From: Bradyrhizobium arachidis
GTDB lineage: Bacteria > Pseudomonadota > Alphaproteobacteria > Rhizobiales > Xanthobacteraceae
NCBI RefSeq assembly: GCF_024758505.1
Contig: NZ_CP077970.1
Coordinates: forward strand, 6,820,001-6,884,000
DNA length: 64,000 nt
Reading direction: 5' to 3'
The translations under genes were made by a program, and so were the position numbers. The notes under the pieces were generated by a model. That model did not search any database. It was not told the origin of the DNA and was given only the letters and a program-made list of their open reading frames with translations. Shown piece after piece: positions 9,437 through 18,055 of the stretch. Each line of letters starts with the position of its first letter. Positions within the stretch are counted from its first letter, which is position 1.

Positions 9437-9660
9437 ACAGCCACGGTCCGGTGTGCGTCGTTCGAGTTGGCGGTTTGTTGTGGCTGTATCAGCTCATTCG
9501 AGCTGCCCATGCATTCTTTGAAATGCTCCAGCAGGGCTGCACTTTCCATGTGCTCCCAGTACTCTGCCTCGGCGAGCAACTCCCAACTTCTGTCAGGATG
9601 ATACGCGGCATTCTGTCGGCAGAGCGACGCCATTGCGCGCATGCGGGATGCAGTCTCCAT
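9433..9660 (-). CDS. Small conserved helical protein, 75 aa
   Basis: Begins METASRMRAMASLCRQNAAY and continues WELLAEAEYWEHMESAALLEHFKEC. This all-helical family is common in Bradyrhizobium, often in several copies per genome. It has two Cys (in SLCRQ and KECM) and no signal peptide. Function is unknown. It is the first gene of a probable two-gene unit. Confidence 0.7.
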   Translation of the reverse strand: METASRMRAMASLCRQNAAYHPDRSWELLAEAEYWEHMESAALLEHFKECMGSSNELIQPQQTANSNDAHRTVAV

Positions 9661-9806
9661 TCAAACCTCCCAGTTGTTCGCTCGCATCGGGATGTCGCGT
9701 GCACTCAGGCGTCATGAAGCCGAACTTCCCCGCAAGAAGCGCGCGAAATATCGAGGACCAAGCGCCCCCGCACCGCCAAGCTAAGCCCAAGTCGTGATGT
9801 TACTAC

Positions 9807-10064
9807 TTGCGGAATGGGTGTATTTGTAATGTTCCCGAGGAGGAACGGGAGCCGCGCAAGAGGGATTTTCAGGCTCAACTGGAAAAGCTCCGGACCGACG
9901 CCGCGGAATGTGCGCTCATCCGCGATCTGGCCACCGATCCTAAAAAGCGTGATTTGTTTGGCAGATTAGCCGACCATTTGGCCGTCCTAGCATCGGAAGT
10001 GGAGCGCGCCATTGGCGACACCACAGGAAGTGACACCGCTCCTGATCTGCCGCCCAGGCCATGA
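9807..10064 (+). CDS. Small conserved helical protein, 85 aa
   Basis: The core FQAQLEKLRTDAAECALIRD and KKRDLFGRLADHLAVLASEVERAI is a two-helix protein typical of Bradyrhizobium. The only in-frame start is TTG 9807, so the first 15 residues are uncertain. The next gene begins 9 bases after its stop, which suggests an operon. Confidence 0.65.
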   Translation: MRNGCICNVPEEEREPRKRDFQAQLEKLRTDAAECALIRDLATDPKKRDLFGRLADHLAVLASEVERAIGDTTGSDTAPDLPPRP

Positions 10065-10073
10065 GTTTCCCGG

Positions 10074-10298
10074 ATGGACCCGCAGCGCATACGGGAACAC
10101 CTGATCGAAGCGGAGCGCCACGTCGCGCTAAGCGACGAGCATATTGCCCGACAGATCGAGATCACTGACGCGCTAGAATGCGCCGGCCACCCGACGCGTC
10201 TGGCGTTCGACTTGCTGACTACCTTTTACGCTGCTCGGGCGCTTCACATCGCCCACCGAGATTTCATCCGCAACGAGTTGCGCGACTGTGGCGGGTAA
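10074..10298 (+). CDS. Small conserved hypothetical protein, 74 aa
   Basis: Begins MDPQRIREHLIEAERHVALSD, a helical protein with the pattern LLTTFYAARALHIAHRDFIRNEL at the end. Similar proteins occur in many Bradyrhizobium genomes, with unknown function. It is probably cotranscribed with the preceding helical protein. Confidence 0.65.
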   Translation: MDPQRIREHLIEAERHVALSDEHIARQIEITDALECAGHPTRLAFDLLTTFYAARALHIAHRDFIRNELRDCGG

Positions 10299-10981
10299 TC
10301 CGGGGTACCAACGAATGCGAAATAGGTCTCGATGCCGGGCACTGCATGCAGCTCATTACCGGGAGAACGCCAAAGGCTCGAAGCAGTCCGAGAACGCTCG
10401 CAAGGGTCGCGCTCAGCCAGAGCGCCACGCCCTCGTTCGATCGCCAACGCCTTGTGCGTCTCGAATCCCCAGATGATCTTGTCGATCTCGGCGCCATCCA
10501 GCGTGCGCTTGATGCGCATCAGCGTGGACAGCACCATCAGGAGATCGCCATAGGGCGTCAACAGGTCTCGCGCAGCAATGTCGCAGTGCGCCAAGAAGCT
10601 CTCGACGGCTTCATCGCTCTTGCAGAACAGCAGGGCCAGCTCGCGCGCCTGTCGGAGGTCGTCAGCCGGAACGGCAGGTTCACCGTCGAGCAGCATGCGC
10701 TCCGCCGCCCGGCCGGCAAGAAACTCGACGCACCTGACGCAGACGCTGGCGAAAATATCCGCCACAGGACGGCGATCTTCGCCCGCCTGGGGCATCTCCG
10801 AAGCAAGCGCCTCGCGAATGCTCGACGCGTCGCCGCGACCTTCCGCGAACGCCTCCGCATGGCCGATACCCCAGCATAAGCCCTCGTACCTACTGTCGCT
10901 GTCGGGATTCACGGTGACCCCGCCGACCTCATGCCCGAGCAAGCGCGCGGAAACGGCGTGCCCGGCTTCATGGACGAAGCG
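10290..10981 (-). pseudogene. HEAGH zinc-protease-like gene without its start
   Basis: The frame starts abruptly with RFVHEAGHAVSARLLGHEV, which contains the HExxH zinc motif of FtsH/M41-like peptidases, and continues for about 200 residues (GDASSIREALASEM, CVEFLAGRAAERML, RQARELALLFCKSDEAV, LLMVLSTLMRIKRTL). A TGA sits directly before RFVHEAGH, and no start codon precedes the zinc motif. The N terminus was lost by fusion to the cyclase tail upstream. The far end overlaps the plus-strand gene ending at 10298, so the natural stop is uncertain. Confidence 0.6.
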
Positions 10982-11278
10982 TCAGCCCTCGGGCACGCCC
11001 GCCATGTGCATCCCCTCAAGGGTGCGTTCGCGCCCGGCAAGGAAGATCGGATTGTTGCTCCAAGCATTCGTTTGACGAAAGCGGCGGATCGTAAAGCTTG
11101 GATCGAGTGCAAGTCCCGCTTGAACCGACGCCCGCGCCGCATCTAGCTCACCAAGCCACGCGAGAGCAGAGGCAAGATGGAAATGGAAGCATTGACCTAA
11201 AGGCTCGGTCGGATCACCGGCGAGTGATATGTGATTTAGATTACTTAGCCGGTGGTTGCAGAAGGTTAGGCTCATCAC
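10982..11278 (-). pseudogene. C-terminal tail of a cyclase/TPR protein
   Basis: Reads HFHLASALAWLGELDAARAS, LALDPSFTIRRFRQT, GRERTLEGMHMAGVPEG and stop. This is the usual last TPR and end of Bradyrhizobium adenylate cyclase/TPR proteins; the intact example here ends at 63352 in MRASGLPE. All cyclase and ATPase domains are missing. Its natural stop touches the decapitated HEAGH gene. Confidence 0.6.
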
Positions 11279-11302
11279 GCATTTTGAAGCAGGGAGGGCC
11301 GC

Positions 11303-11560
11303 ATGCTCAGAGCATTTTGTTTTGTGCTGGCGCTGATATTCTGCAATTCCCCTTGGTCAACGGCTCACGCAGCCTCGCCCGCCAGAGAAGCTGTGAAGAC
11401 CGTGAGGGCAATTGGCAAGGCTGCGGGAACCACCAGCAAGACTGTGGGACACGCCGCTTGGGCTGCTGCCGGTATTGAATTTAACTTGTGCTGGTGGTGG
11501 GGCAAATCATGTCCCAAGAAGCCGTTCTTGTTGTGGGACCCCAAGTCCGATAACAAGTGA
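11303..11560 (+). CDS. Small secreted protein, 85 aa
   Basis: Residues 1-23 are a clear signal peptide (basic start, hydrophobic LRAFCFVLALIF, cleavage near AHA-AS). The mature part is basic with two Cys (LCWWWGKSCPKK). A site AGGGAGGG precedes the ATG. I recognise no domain. It is a likely periplasmic peptide. Confidence 0.55.
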   Translation: MLRAFCFVLALIFCNSPWSTAHAASPAREAVKTVRAIGKAAGTTSKTVGHAAWAAAGIEFNLCWWWGKSCPKKPFLLWDPKSDNK

Positions 11561-11934
11561 TCACCGGGCGCAAGAATCGCTCTCGCGATTGTGAATTTCT
11601 TCGCCCGCATTCAATACGCGCATGATTCGCCCAGACCTATTTCGCAAGGCTTATTTTGCATCTGGTTCGAAAGGACGCGCTCGCTCCGATGGTGCGGCGA
11701 TGGCGGGCGCAGCGCAAGGTGGCGTTAAGCGCACCTAAGCGCAGCCAAGCGCACGCAGTGGCAAAGCTGTCGATTTCAGCGAGCTAGGCAGGGCTGCTGG
11801 TGCTCGTGTGCTCTGCCCAGTGTCAAGCTGCTGATTTTATCGCATCGGTGAGGCGCGCTGCGGCTCGCTGGCTAGATACGAACGGCCCCGCCGTCGACGA
11901 GGCCGCTTCGTATTTCAGTAATCCCCGGCTTCGA
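11561..11934. other. Gap without a supported gene
   Basis: Nothing coding recognised. Around 11723-11757 there are short direct repeats of AAGCGCA spaced 10-12 bases apart. A bidirectional terminator is not evident. Confidence 0.4.
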
Positions 11935-12279
11935 TCAACCTGGGTAGGAGTTACATTCCTGGAGCCCCTGAATCCACCTGTTCGCGCAAACATTCCTGTA
12001 ACCACAGTTCGCCCACTCTGCTTGTACTCTCGTAAGACATTGGTCTTTTGGGCTTGAACCGGGTGGCACGTATCGGCCTTGTAAGCAGAACGCCAGCCCC
12101 TGCGCCCGCCTATTTTCGCACTGACCGAAATTTTGATAATACGAGCCTACGCTGCAATTCGCGTAGTCTCGCTCAACAGCGTCAGAGCATTCCTCAATTG
12201 TGAATGCTTTGCTTCCAGAAGGGACGGCGCTAATTACCAGTACTGCGGTGAACGCGATCCTTTGTCTCAATCCGAGCAT
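11935..12279 (-). CDS. Secreted Cys-rich small protein, 114 aa
   Basis: I chose ATG 12279 because it is preceded by GAGGAG and starts a clear signal peptide (MLGLRQRIAFTAVLVISAV, cleavage near SKA-FT). The mature part has eight Cys (EECSDAV, YANCSVG, GQCENRR, AFCLQG, DQCLTR, ANCGYRNVC, QECNSYP), suggesting four disulfides in the periplasm or outside. Family unknown. An upstream extension to 12363 has no support. Confidence 0.6.
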   Translation of the reverse strand: MLGLRQRIAFTAVLVISAVPSGSKAFTIEECSDAVERDYANCSVGSYYQNFGQCENRRAQGLAFCLQGRYVPPGSSPKDQCLTRVQAEWANCGYRNVCANRWIQGLQECNSYPG

Positions 12280-12462
12280 AATCAAATCTCCTCGTGCTAA
12301 TTCCTTTCCGTTCCGCTTTCGAAGGTACGCTCCCCACACCAGTTGTTTGGTCCTCAACCTCAAGTTTTATAAGCACCTCTGTTGGCGGGGGGACTATGAA
12401 CCAAGTCACAACGCGATTTATCCATGGGATAATTCGAGCGGCGCTGCGGCCCAGCTTGGGCG

Positions 12463-12740
12463 TCATGCCGCCGCGATGTTGAGATGACGGCGGGCGCGGA
12501 TGATCTGCTCGGCTCGCCATGTGGCCCGCCCGGTGTCGTGACGTGGTGGGCGTTGAGAGCGAGCACGGCCTGCGTCGCGTTGAGATGCGCGTCTTGGCGA
12601 TGTGATGGCGGACCTTCTCATAACGGGCCTTGGTGGCTTTGATCTTCGCTGCGTGGATGCGGCGTGGTCGCTAAGCTTGGTGCCTCGCGCCTTCGCCGCC
12701 TTCAGGGCGTCCTTGGTGCGCTGGCTGAGGCGATCAGAAG
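12463..12740 (-). pseudogene. Serine recombinase C-terminal remnant
   Basis: The segment RLSQRTKDALKAAKARGTKL is the hallmark linker after the catalytic domain of large serine recombinases/resolvases. Later frames give ALNAHHVTTPGG and WRAEQIIRARRHL, as in the DNA-binding tail. The pieces are in different frames, and the catalytic domain is absent. It is likely a relic of the element that brought the phage-like debris next to it. Confidence 0.55.
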
Positions 12741-13104
12741 GCTCTGAAGAAGGAGCTGGGTAAGGCGCGTACGATGACGACCATTCGCAATCTGCAGAAG
12801 CCCGTGCGAAGGTCGATGCACTGATAAAGCACAAGCTGCTGTGCGAAAGCTGGAATGAGAGAATGTGGGCGGATGGCGAGCCGATCGATACCCGTCACCG
12901 ACAGTCGATCAGGCGATCAACGGCGGCTGGCACCTCGACCGTAAGATCACGACGTTCAAACCTGATGAACAATGAACGGTGGCCGGTTGCGAAAGCACCC
13001 GGAGAAAACCGCACAGCGGTTGTGGAAGCGAATGGTGGGCCGCCGCGTCTCTAGCGCGCTTGCTGAAGGGTTCCAGCGCCGGAAACGGCGGCACAGACGG
13101 AAGC
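12741..13104. other. Worn accessory DNA with short gene scraps
   Basis: No intact gene. One frame near 12893 reads PSPTVDQAINGGWHLD, which resembles the zinc-ribbon hypothetical proteins of Bradyrhizobium (usually QAINGG followed by CxxC), but it stops at once. Confidence 0.35.
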
Positions 13105-14000
13105 GCGGCTGACCCGGCTCGCGATGCCGCGGCAGATGCTGAGTACGGCGCCGTTCGCACGGATGCGCGGCCAGTTGATATCACCAACGTGGTTGCGACG
13201 ATCGACAGGACGCTCTCGCCCGGAACCACGTTCCACACCAACATTGCAAACGACAGCATGAATAAACTGACGGACGGAACCTTACTGATTTTAGCGCTGT
13301 GCAACGAGTGCGCGGCCATGTCTCAGATATGGCGCAATCAGCCGCACAATCTGGTCATGGCAACAGAGCCAGATTGCTACGGGGGGTTCTTCGTCAACTA
13401 GATTGAGGCATTGGAAAATGCATCACAGGGATTTCTTCAAGCAAATCGTAACTTCGCTCAGGCGACACGTGATATTGAGGCCGTACAAGCTGGCCGCCAA
13501 GCCGCAACTCGCGGTCGTTCGGAAGACGTCATCCCCGCATATCAGGCACTTCGGCCTGAGGCCCCGGGAGCATTCCGAAGCGGATACGTCGATCCACTAA
13601 TCGCACAGACGCAGGACGCCGCATTCGGCGTCAATAAGGCGCGTCCGTTTAGTGGGGATGCTTTCGCGGATGAAGCCGCCGCGATGGCGCCTGGCAACGA
13701 CCTGATGCAGCGGCGTCTTGGCCGCAAAATGCGGATGTTTGAAACCCGCAACACGGCGCTGGGCGGATCAAAGACGGCCGACAATCTGGCCGATGCCGAG
13801 GCGCTCGGAATCGGCCCCTGAGTGGTCGGGCAAGTGCTCAGCGGCAACTATGGCGGCGCGGTCCGGTCATTGATCAGCGCGGGCTCTAATGCTGTGACCG
13901 GTAATACGACGCGCGTTCGGCACGCGATTGCGGGCATCCTGTTGCGAATGGAACGAACGCGAGCCCGGTTCAGCTCGAGCAGACGGTGGCCCTTGGCCTG
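13105..14000 (+). pseudogene. Decayed phage-like structural gene
   Basis: One protein can be followed through three frames. AADPARDAAADAEYGAVRTD to HTNIANDSMNK comes first. After a shift near 13280 it reads LTDFSAVQRVRGHVSDMAQS to LLRGVLRQLD. After an extra T at 13404 it reads EALENASQGFLQANRNFAQA to NLADAEALGIGP. A TGA at 13819-13821 interrupts it, and VVGQVLSGNYGGAVRSL continues in the same frame. Further decay follows near 13950. Long helical proteins with FETRNTALGGSKTADN occur in Bradyrhizobium prophages; an internal virion or ejection role is a guess. Confidence 0.65.
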
Positions 14001-14205
14001 GGCTGTTTCACCGGGCTGCGGCATTCCCGTCGGGTACCAGGGATTGACATAGCTCAACGAGAAGGCGACCCCGACCCTTTCAGTGGGGGCGTAGACGAGA
14101 TCGGGGCCGCCACAGGCATCCTGGAAGAGCCGGCGGTGGTCAATGACTCGCGTGGGCGCTGGTTCCAGACTGCCGCAAGCAAAGCCATGCCGCCAGCCAG
14201 GAGAT

Positions 14206-14311
14206 ATTAAAGGGCCGCTTCATTTGCACCGTCTGTGGCAAGCACGGCGTCGAGGTGCGGCCGGACTTCAACTGGAATAAGCCAGTGGTCCGGGCTATGG
14301 GATACCGATGA
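14206..14311 (+). pseudogene. Zinc-ribbon protein C-terminal fragment
   Basis: Reads LKGRFICTVCGKHGVEVRPD, then FNWNKPVVRAMGYR and stop. The CxxCG motif and the ending VRPDFNWN...GYR match the tail of a common Bradyrhizobium zinc-ribbon protein. No start codon or N-terminal part is present. Confidence 0.45.
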
Positions 14312-14582
14312 AAAGAAGACCCGCCTCCGAGTCATTGGGAAGAACGAAGGGTCAAAGTATCCATGCCCAACGTACTTTGAGATGTCGTCCGAAGGCGGGG
14401 CTCTGAGGCTAAGTATTTCCACTTCAGCATTATCGAATGACAGTCCGTAAGCCCGCCATCCAATCCCATCAGGCTAGCATGGCACATCGGGAAAGTGTGG
14501 TAATAGGGTCTAGGCGCTCTTTGGACGCACCGGAACCAGGGGCTCGGATCGGCCTTTCGACGATCCGATCAAAGGTGGATGC

Positions 14583-14765
14583 CTAATTCGATTTTCTAGG
14601 TTCAAAGCGTTCGATCAGGCGCGGCCCATCCCAAAGCTCAACCGGATTGGTTTCCGCCAGCCGCTCGGCAAGCAACCGGGCATTTTCTTCGGTAGCGCAG
14701 ACAAGATCGACCGATTGAATAACGTCGCCCTCGGAGGTGAGGACGAATGCCCGGTAGGTTTTTAT
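14583..14765 (-). CDS. Small hypothetical protein, 60 aa, with ATA in place of a start codon
   Basis: The frame reads KTYRAFVLTSEGDVIQSVDL, then ENARLLAERLAETNPVELWD and IERFEPRKSN. It looks like the beta-alpha-beta proteins starting M-x-x-Y-R-A that are abundant in Bradyrhizobium. The codon where ATG is expected is ATA at 14763-14765, and a TAA follows two codons upstream. The gene may therefore have lost its start or use a rare one. The body of the frame is undamaged. Confidence 0.5.
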   Translation of the reverse strand: MKTYRAFVLTSEGDVIQSVDLVCATEENARLLAERLAETNPVELWDGPRLIERFEPRKSN

Positions 14766-14914
14766 CGGGCTGCATTACCAGTTTATCCCGGTCGAGAGCT
14801 AGGTCCGCCCTGGAATAAGACAACCGCAAATTTGGTAGTTCAAAAAAATGGCCCCGCCCGCGTGAACCGGCGGCACTGCTTGGAACGCCGGGACGCCCAG
14901 CAAATTGTTCGGTG

Positions 14915-14941
14915 ATGCCACGTTATTATTTCGATCTGCGC
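14915..14941 (+). pseudogene. First nine codons of an MPRYYFDLR-type gene
   Basis: ATG at 14915 starts MPRYYFDLR, the standard beginning of a very common Bradyrhizobium small protein (DUF6894-like). After these nine codons the sequence becomes the antisense of the response regulator. This marks a recombination junction at about 14941. Confidence 0.45.
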
Positions 14942-15193
14942 CCAGCTTCCACGCGCGGTGAGGATGAGGACCGGCATGTGGCGGCCGTTAGCGCGCCAGC
15001 GTTTCAAGACCGCAAGCCCATCCATGCCCGGCAGCCCTAGATCGAGGATGACCGCTCCGAAATCCTCCGTGTCGCCGAGAAACCAGGCATCCTCGCCGTT
15101 GGCAACCGTGTCGACCACGTAACCGGATGCTTCGAGCGTGCGCGAGACATCAGACGCGATCCGCTGGTCGTCCTCGACAACAAGCACGCGCAT
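14940..15193 (-). pseudogene. OmpR-type response regulator truncated in its receiver domain
   Basis: Starts properly with MRVLVVEDDQRIASDVSRTL and contains the acidic pair, the phospho-acceptor Asp in AVILDLGLPGMDG, and LILTARGSWA. It then runs into foreign sequence. The last part of the receiver, with its conserved Lys, and the whole DNA-binding domain are missing. A PepSY gene lies 1 base upstream on the same strand, the arrangement of PepSY-regulator-kinase operons. The sensor kinase is gone as well. Confidence 0.8.
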
Positions 15194-15194
15194 C

Positions 15195-15506
15195 TCACTT
15201 CTCCCTGGTCCGCGCGACTTCGCCGCTACGGGCGTCCACATGGATCTCGAACAGCCGTCCCTTCTCGTCTATAATGCGCAGCTCGTACATCCAGGCACCG
15301 GCTTCCCGTTCGAGCTTCACGCCAACGACGTCGCCGGGAAGTTTGCCCTTCACCACCTTCAGAATCTCGGCAAGCGCACGTATCTCGCCGGCCTCTACGG
15401 CCCGCCGCGCGTCATCGTGGTCGCGAGCGAATGCCGCGCAGCTACCCGCGACCACGATGACGGCCGCGAGGATCAGAGCGCGGAGGCGATGCAGAGGCAG
15501 GTTCAT
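15195..15506 (-). CDS. Periplasmic PepSY-domain protein
   Basis: 103 aa. A signal peptide (RLRALILAAVIVVAGSCAAFA) precedes one PepSY domain (EAGEIRALAEILKVVKGKLP, VGVKLEREAGAWMYELRIID, HVDARSGEVARTREK). PepSY proteins of this type accompany OmpR-type two-component systems, and the truncated regulator follows 1 base downstream. ATG 15506 starts just before the signal peptide; an ATG five codons upstream is also possible. Confidence 0.8.
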   Translation of the reverse strand: MNLPLHRLRALILAAVIVVAGSCAAFARDHDDARRAVEAGEIRALAEILKVVKGKLPGDVVGVKLEREAGAWMYELRIIDEKGRLFEIHVDARSGEVARTREK

Positions 15507-15655
15507 GAGGCAACTCGTCATCCGGAGGATATGGATGCCAGAATATCACCTGACAAATCGCTGACTTGGCTCAACAGGCGTCGGTCAGGCCGCTTCTGGC
15601 AGGTTGCCCCACATCGCCGGCGCATGGTGCGGCCGGCAACCGTCAGGAGATACCT

Positions 15656-15934
15656 ATGCGCAAGATCAAGATTGCCATTCTTACCGTCACCGCCGTGACC
15701 CTCGGGGCGGCCGCCGCACAGGCCGGCAGCCTCGGCAAGCCGTGCACGTCGGCCTCCGAGGGCCAGTGGCTGCCGATAACCCAGTTGCAGGCCAAGGTCG
15801 AGGCCCAGGGCTACAAGGTCCAGAAGGCCAAGCTCAAGAACGCCTGCGGCGAGCTCTACACGCTCGACAAGAACGGCAACCGGGTGGAGCTGTTCGTAGA
15901 TCCGACCAACGGCCAGATCATCGGTCAGATGTGA
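15656..15934 (+). CDS. Secreted PepSY-like protein
   Basis: 92 aa. The signal peptide MRKIKIAILTVTAVTLGAAA (cleavage near AQA-GS) is followed by a single PepSY-like unit (PITQLQAKVEAQGYKVQKAK, CGELYTLDKNGNRVELFVDP, NGQIIGQM). An AGGAGA site supports ATG 15656. A cytochrome b561 gene begins 10 bases later, and such pairs are common, so the two are probably cotranscribed. Confidence 0.85.
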   Translation: MRKIKIAILTVTAVTLGAAAAQAGSLGKPCTSASEGQWLPITQLQAKVEAQGYKVQKAKLKNACGELYTLDKNGNRVELFVDPTNGQIIGQM

Positions 15935-15944
15935 CGGTCCGCAA

Positions 15945-16508
15945 ATGAGAACTGTGAGCAGCACGATCGGAGCCGGCGCGATGCCGCCGGCCACGATCAA
16001 GGTATGGGATCCGTTCGTCCGGATCTTCCACTGGTCGCTGGCGAGCCTGTTCGTTCTGGCCTACGCCACCGGCGACGAGATCGAGCGGGTCCACGTCGCG
16101 GCCGGCTACACCATCGCTGGGCTCCTCGCGATTCGCATCGTCTGGGGCTTCGTCGGCCCGCGGCATGCGCGCTTTTCTAGCTTCGTTCGTCCGCCGCGCG
16201 AGGTGCTCGCCCATCTCCGCGACGTCGCCCTGCTCAGAGCTCCCCGTTACATCGGGCACAACCCCGCGGGCGGTGCTATGATCGTTGCGCTCCTGGTCGC
16301 GTTGGCCGGCATGTGCGCGACGGGCTACATGATGACGACGGACGCCTACTGGGGCTCCAAGGCGGTCGAACACGTCCACGAATTCCTGGCCAACCTAACC
16401 GTCGGCTTGGTCGTTGCACATGTCGTCGGCGTGTTGATCGCGAGCTTCGAGCACCGCGAAAACCTGGTCGCTTCCATGATCTCCGGCCGCAAGAGGGCCG
16501 TCAATTGA
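15945..16508 (+). CDS. Cytochrome b561-family membrane protein
   Basis: 187 aa with four predicted membrane helices, including HWSLASLFVLAYATG, VAAGYTIAGLLAIRIVWGFV, GGAMIVALLVALAGMCATGY and LTVGLVVAHVVGVLIASF. His residues suitable as heme b ligands are in FHWSL, VHVAAGY, VEHVHEF and VVAHVVG. The family passes electrons in the inner membrane; partner and substrate are unknown. It follows the small PepSY protein in an operon. Confidence 0.85.
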   Translation: MRTVSSTIGAGAMPPATIKVWDPFVRIFHWSLASLFVLAYATGDEIERVHVAAGYTIAGLLAIRIVWGFVGPRHARFSSFVRPPREVLAHLRDVALLRAPRYIGHNPAGGAMIVALLVALAGMCATGYMMTTDAYWGSKAVEHVHEFLANLTVGLVVAHVVGVLIASFEHRENLVASMISGRKRAVN

Positions 16509-16590
16509 GCGGTCCTCTTCGATCTCAACCCGTCAATCCTCTCCAACCAGGAGTATCCTGTGCCAGCCACCCCGCACGTCGAAAAGCACT

Positions 16591-16959
16591 TCACTGTGGG
16601 CTGCCTCGGAAGCGTGCGCCCTCAAAGATCGCCGCCGAGCGAGCGACGGCAGATGTCCACCGCCTGACGTCACGCTCCGGCGGATGAGTAGCGCGCTCTG
16701 GCTCCAGGAAGAAGTAGCGATCCTGCTCGCAAACGAGCGCGCCGACCGCAACGAGCTTGTCGAGCTTCGGCCCGATTGTTGTGCGCGGTAAGCCGAGGAA
16801 CGCCGCCACGCTGCTTTTATTCATCGGGCGATGTTCGGCGTGGCCGATCATCGCGGCGGCCATGATGAGTAGCATAGTGCCGATGTCCGCGTCGCCGATA
16901 ACTTCGCTGCCGTCGATCTGGATGATCTTGCGTGCCAACTGCGCCAGCGTGACGAACAT
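16591..16959 (-). pseudogene. Partial second copy of the winged-helix regulator
   Basis: From MFVTLAQLARKIIQIDGSEV to RRWTSAVA this is nearly identical to the intact regulator at 8627-9103, including the helix-turn-helix (SVAAFLGLPRTTIGPKLDKL). The last 15 residues are different and come from unrelated sequence. The N-terminal 27 residues of the intact protein are absent. A 122-aa product from ATG 16959 is conceivable, so it may not be entirely dead. Confidence 0.65.
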
Positions 16960-16966
16960 GCGACAC
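16643..16966. repeat. Copy 2 of the 324-bp duplicated segment
   Basis: Gap-free match to 8706-9029 in the same orientation. Unrelated sequence joins directly at both ends. Confidence 0.85.
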
Positions 16967-16984
16967 CCGCATAGTCCTCCGGAT

Positions 16985-17077
16985 AATTTTGGAAGCCGCC
17001 GCCGGCATCGAATCGAGGAGTACGCGAACGATATCCGCGAGTTGGTCAAGAAGCTCAAGCAGCGGCTCTCGCATTGA
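16985..17077 (+). pseudogene. C-terminal scrap of a small helical protein
   Basis: Reads RRRHRIEEYANDIRELVKKL, then KQRLSH and stop, the ending of a small Bradyrhizobium helical protein. It directly abuts the duplicated regulator segment and has no start. Confidence 0.35.
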
Positions 17078-17247
17078 GGACGCACCCGCAGCTCACCCAG
17101 ACTGCTCTTGAAACTGCGCCCCGGCCGGACGGCGCGATCTGCCAATGCGCCGTCCGCTTCCGTGGTGGTGAGCATAATTTCTATGCCCGCATCGAGAATT
17201 TCGACCCGAGGGCGACCTTCGATCACTTGTTTTTTCGGAGGTCTCAA

Positions 17248-18027
17248 TCACACGAAGCCGAGATTGCGGACCAGCGTATAGATCGCCACCGCAAATATGA
17301 GCGCCGCGAACACGGCGTTCAACGCACCTTTACGCCCGGCGAGCGAGCTGGCCGAGCGGGCGCCGAAGAGGCCGCCGAGAACTCCGCCGGAGACAAACAA
17401 CGCGGCAAGATACCAATCCACGAGGCCGGACAGCGCGTAGTTGACCGCCGTAGTCAACCCAAAGGCGGTCACTGCGACAAGAGAGGAACCGACCGCATAG
17501 AGGATCGGCATGCCGGTGGCAGCGATGAGCGCCGGCACGATCAGGAAGCCGCCGCCGATCCCGAAGAAGCCGGACAACGCTCCCGTGACAAGCCCCAAGG
17601 CGAGGAGCTTCGGCAGGTTCTTTCGGTTGAGCCGGACCGATGGCTCGCCCGCGCCGGAGCGGCCCTTCAGCATCAACGTGCCCACCACCATCATGACAAT
17701 GGCGAACAACGCCAGCAGCTTCTGGCCCTCGACGATCTTGCCGAGGGTGGAGCCGAGGAAGGCGCCAGCTACGCCTGCGAATGCGAATACGGAGGCGCAG
17801 CGCCACTTCACGTTGCCGGCGCGGGCGTGGTTGAAGAGGTTCGCGGCAGCGTTCGCCGCGACGGCGATGGCGCTGGTGCCGATCGCCACGTGCGGATCCG
17901 ACACCCCGACCAGATAGACGAGGAGCGGCACGGCCAAAATCGAGCCGCCACCTCCAACCAGCCCCAGCGAAAAGCCGACCAACGAGCCAGAGGCGAGGCC
18001 GAACGCGCCTTGGGTCAACGACAGCAT
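17248..18027 (-). CDS. TauE/SafE-family sulfite/sulfur anion exporter
   Basis: 259 aa with about eight membrane helices and the two-fold repeat of the family: SLGLVGGGGSILAVPLLVYL in the first half, SGFFGIGGGFLIVPALIAAT in the second. ATG 18027 has GGAG 10 bases upstream. It follows the rhodanese gene by 28 bases and the ArsR-type repressor, as in bigR operons, where the TauE-type protein is thought to remove sulfite or thiosulfate made from sulfide. Inner membrane. Confidence 0.9.
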   Translation of the reverse strand: MLSLTQGAFGLASGSLVGFSLGLVGGGGSILAVPLLVYLVGVSDPHVAIGTSAIAVAANAAANLFNHARAGNVKWRCASVFAFAGVAGAFLGSTLGKIVEGQKLLALFAIVMMVVGTLMLKGRSGAGEPSVRLNRKNLPKLLALGLVTGALSGFFGIGGGFLIVPALIAATGMPILYAVGSSLVAVTAFGLTTAVNYALSGLVDWYLAALFVSGGVLGGLFGARSASSLAGRKGALNAVFAALIFAVAIYTLVRNLGFV

Positions 18028-18055
18028 AATGGGCAGCTCCTGATTTCGTCCCCTC

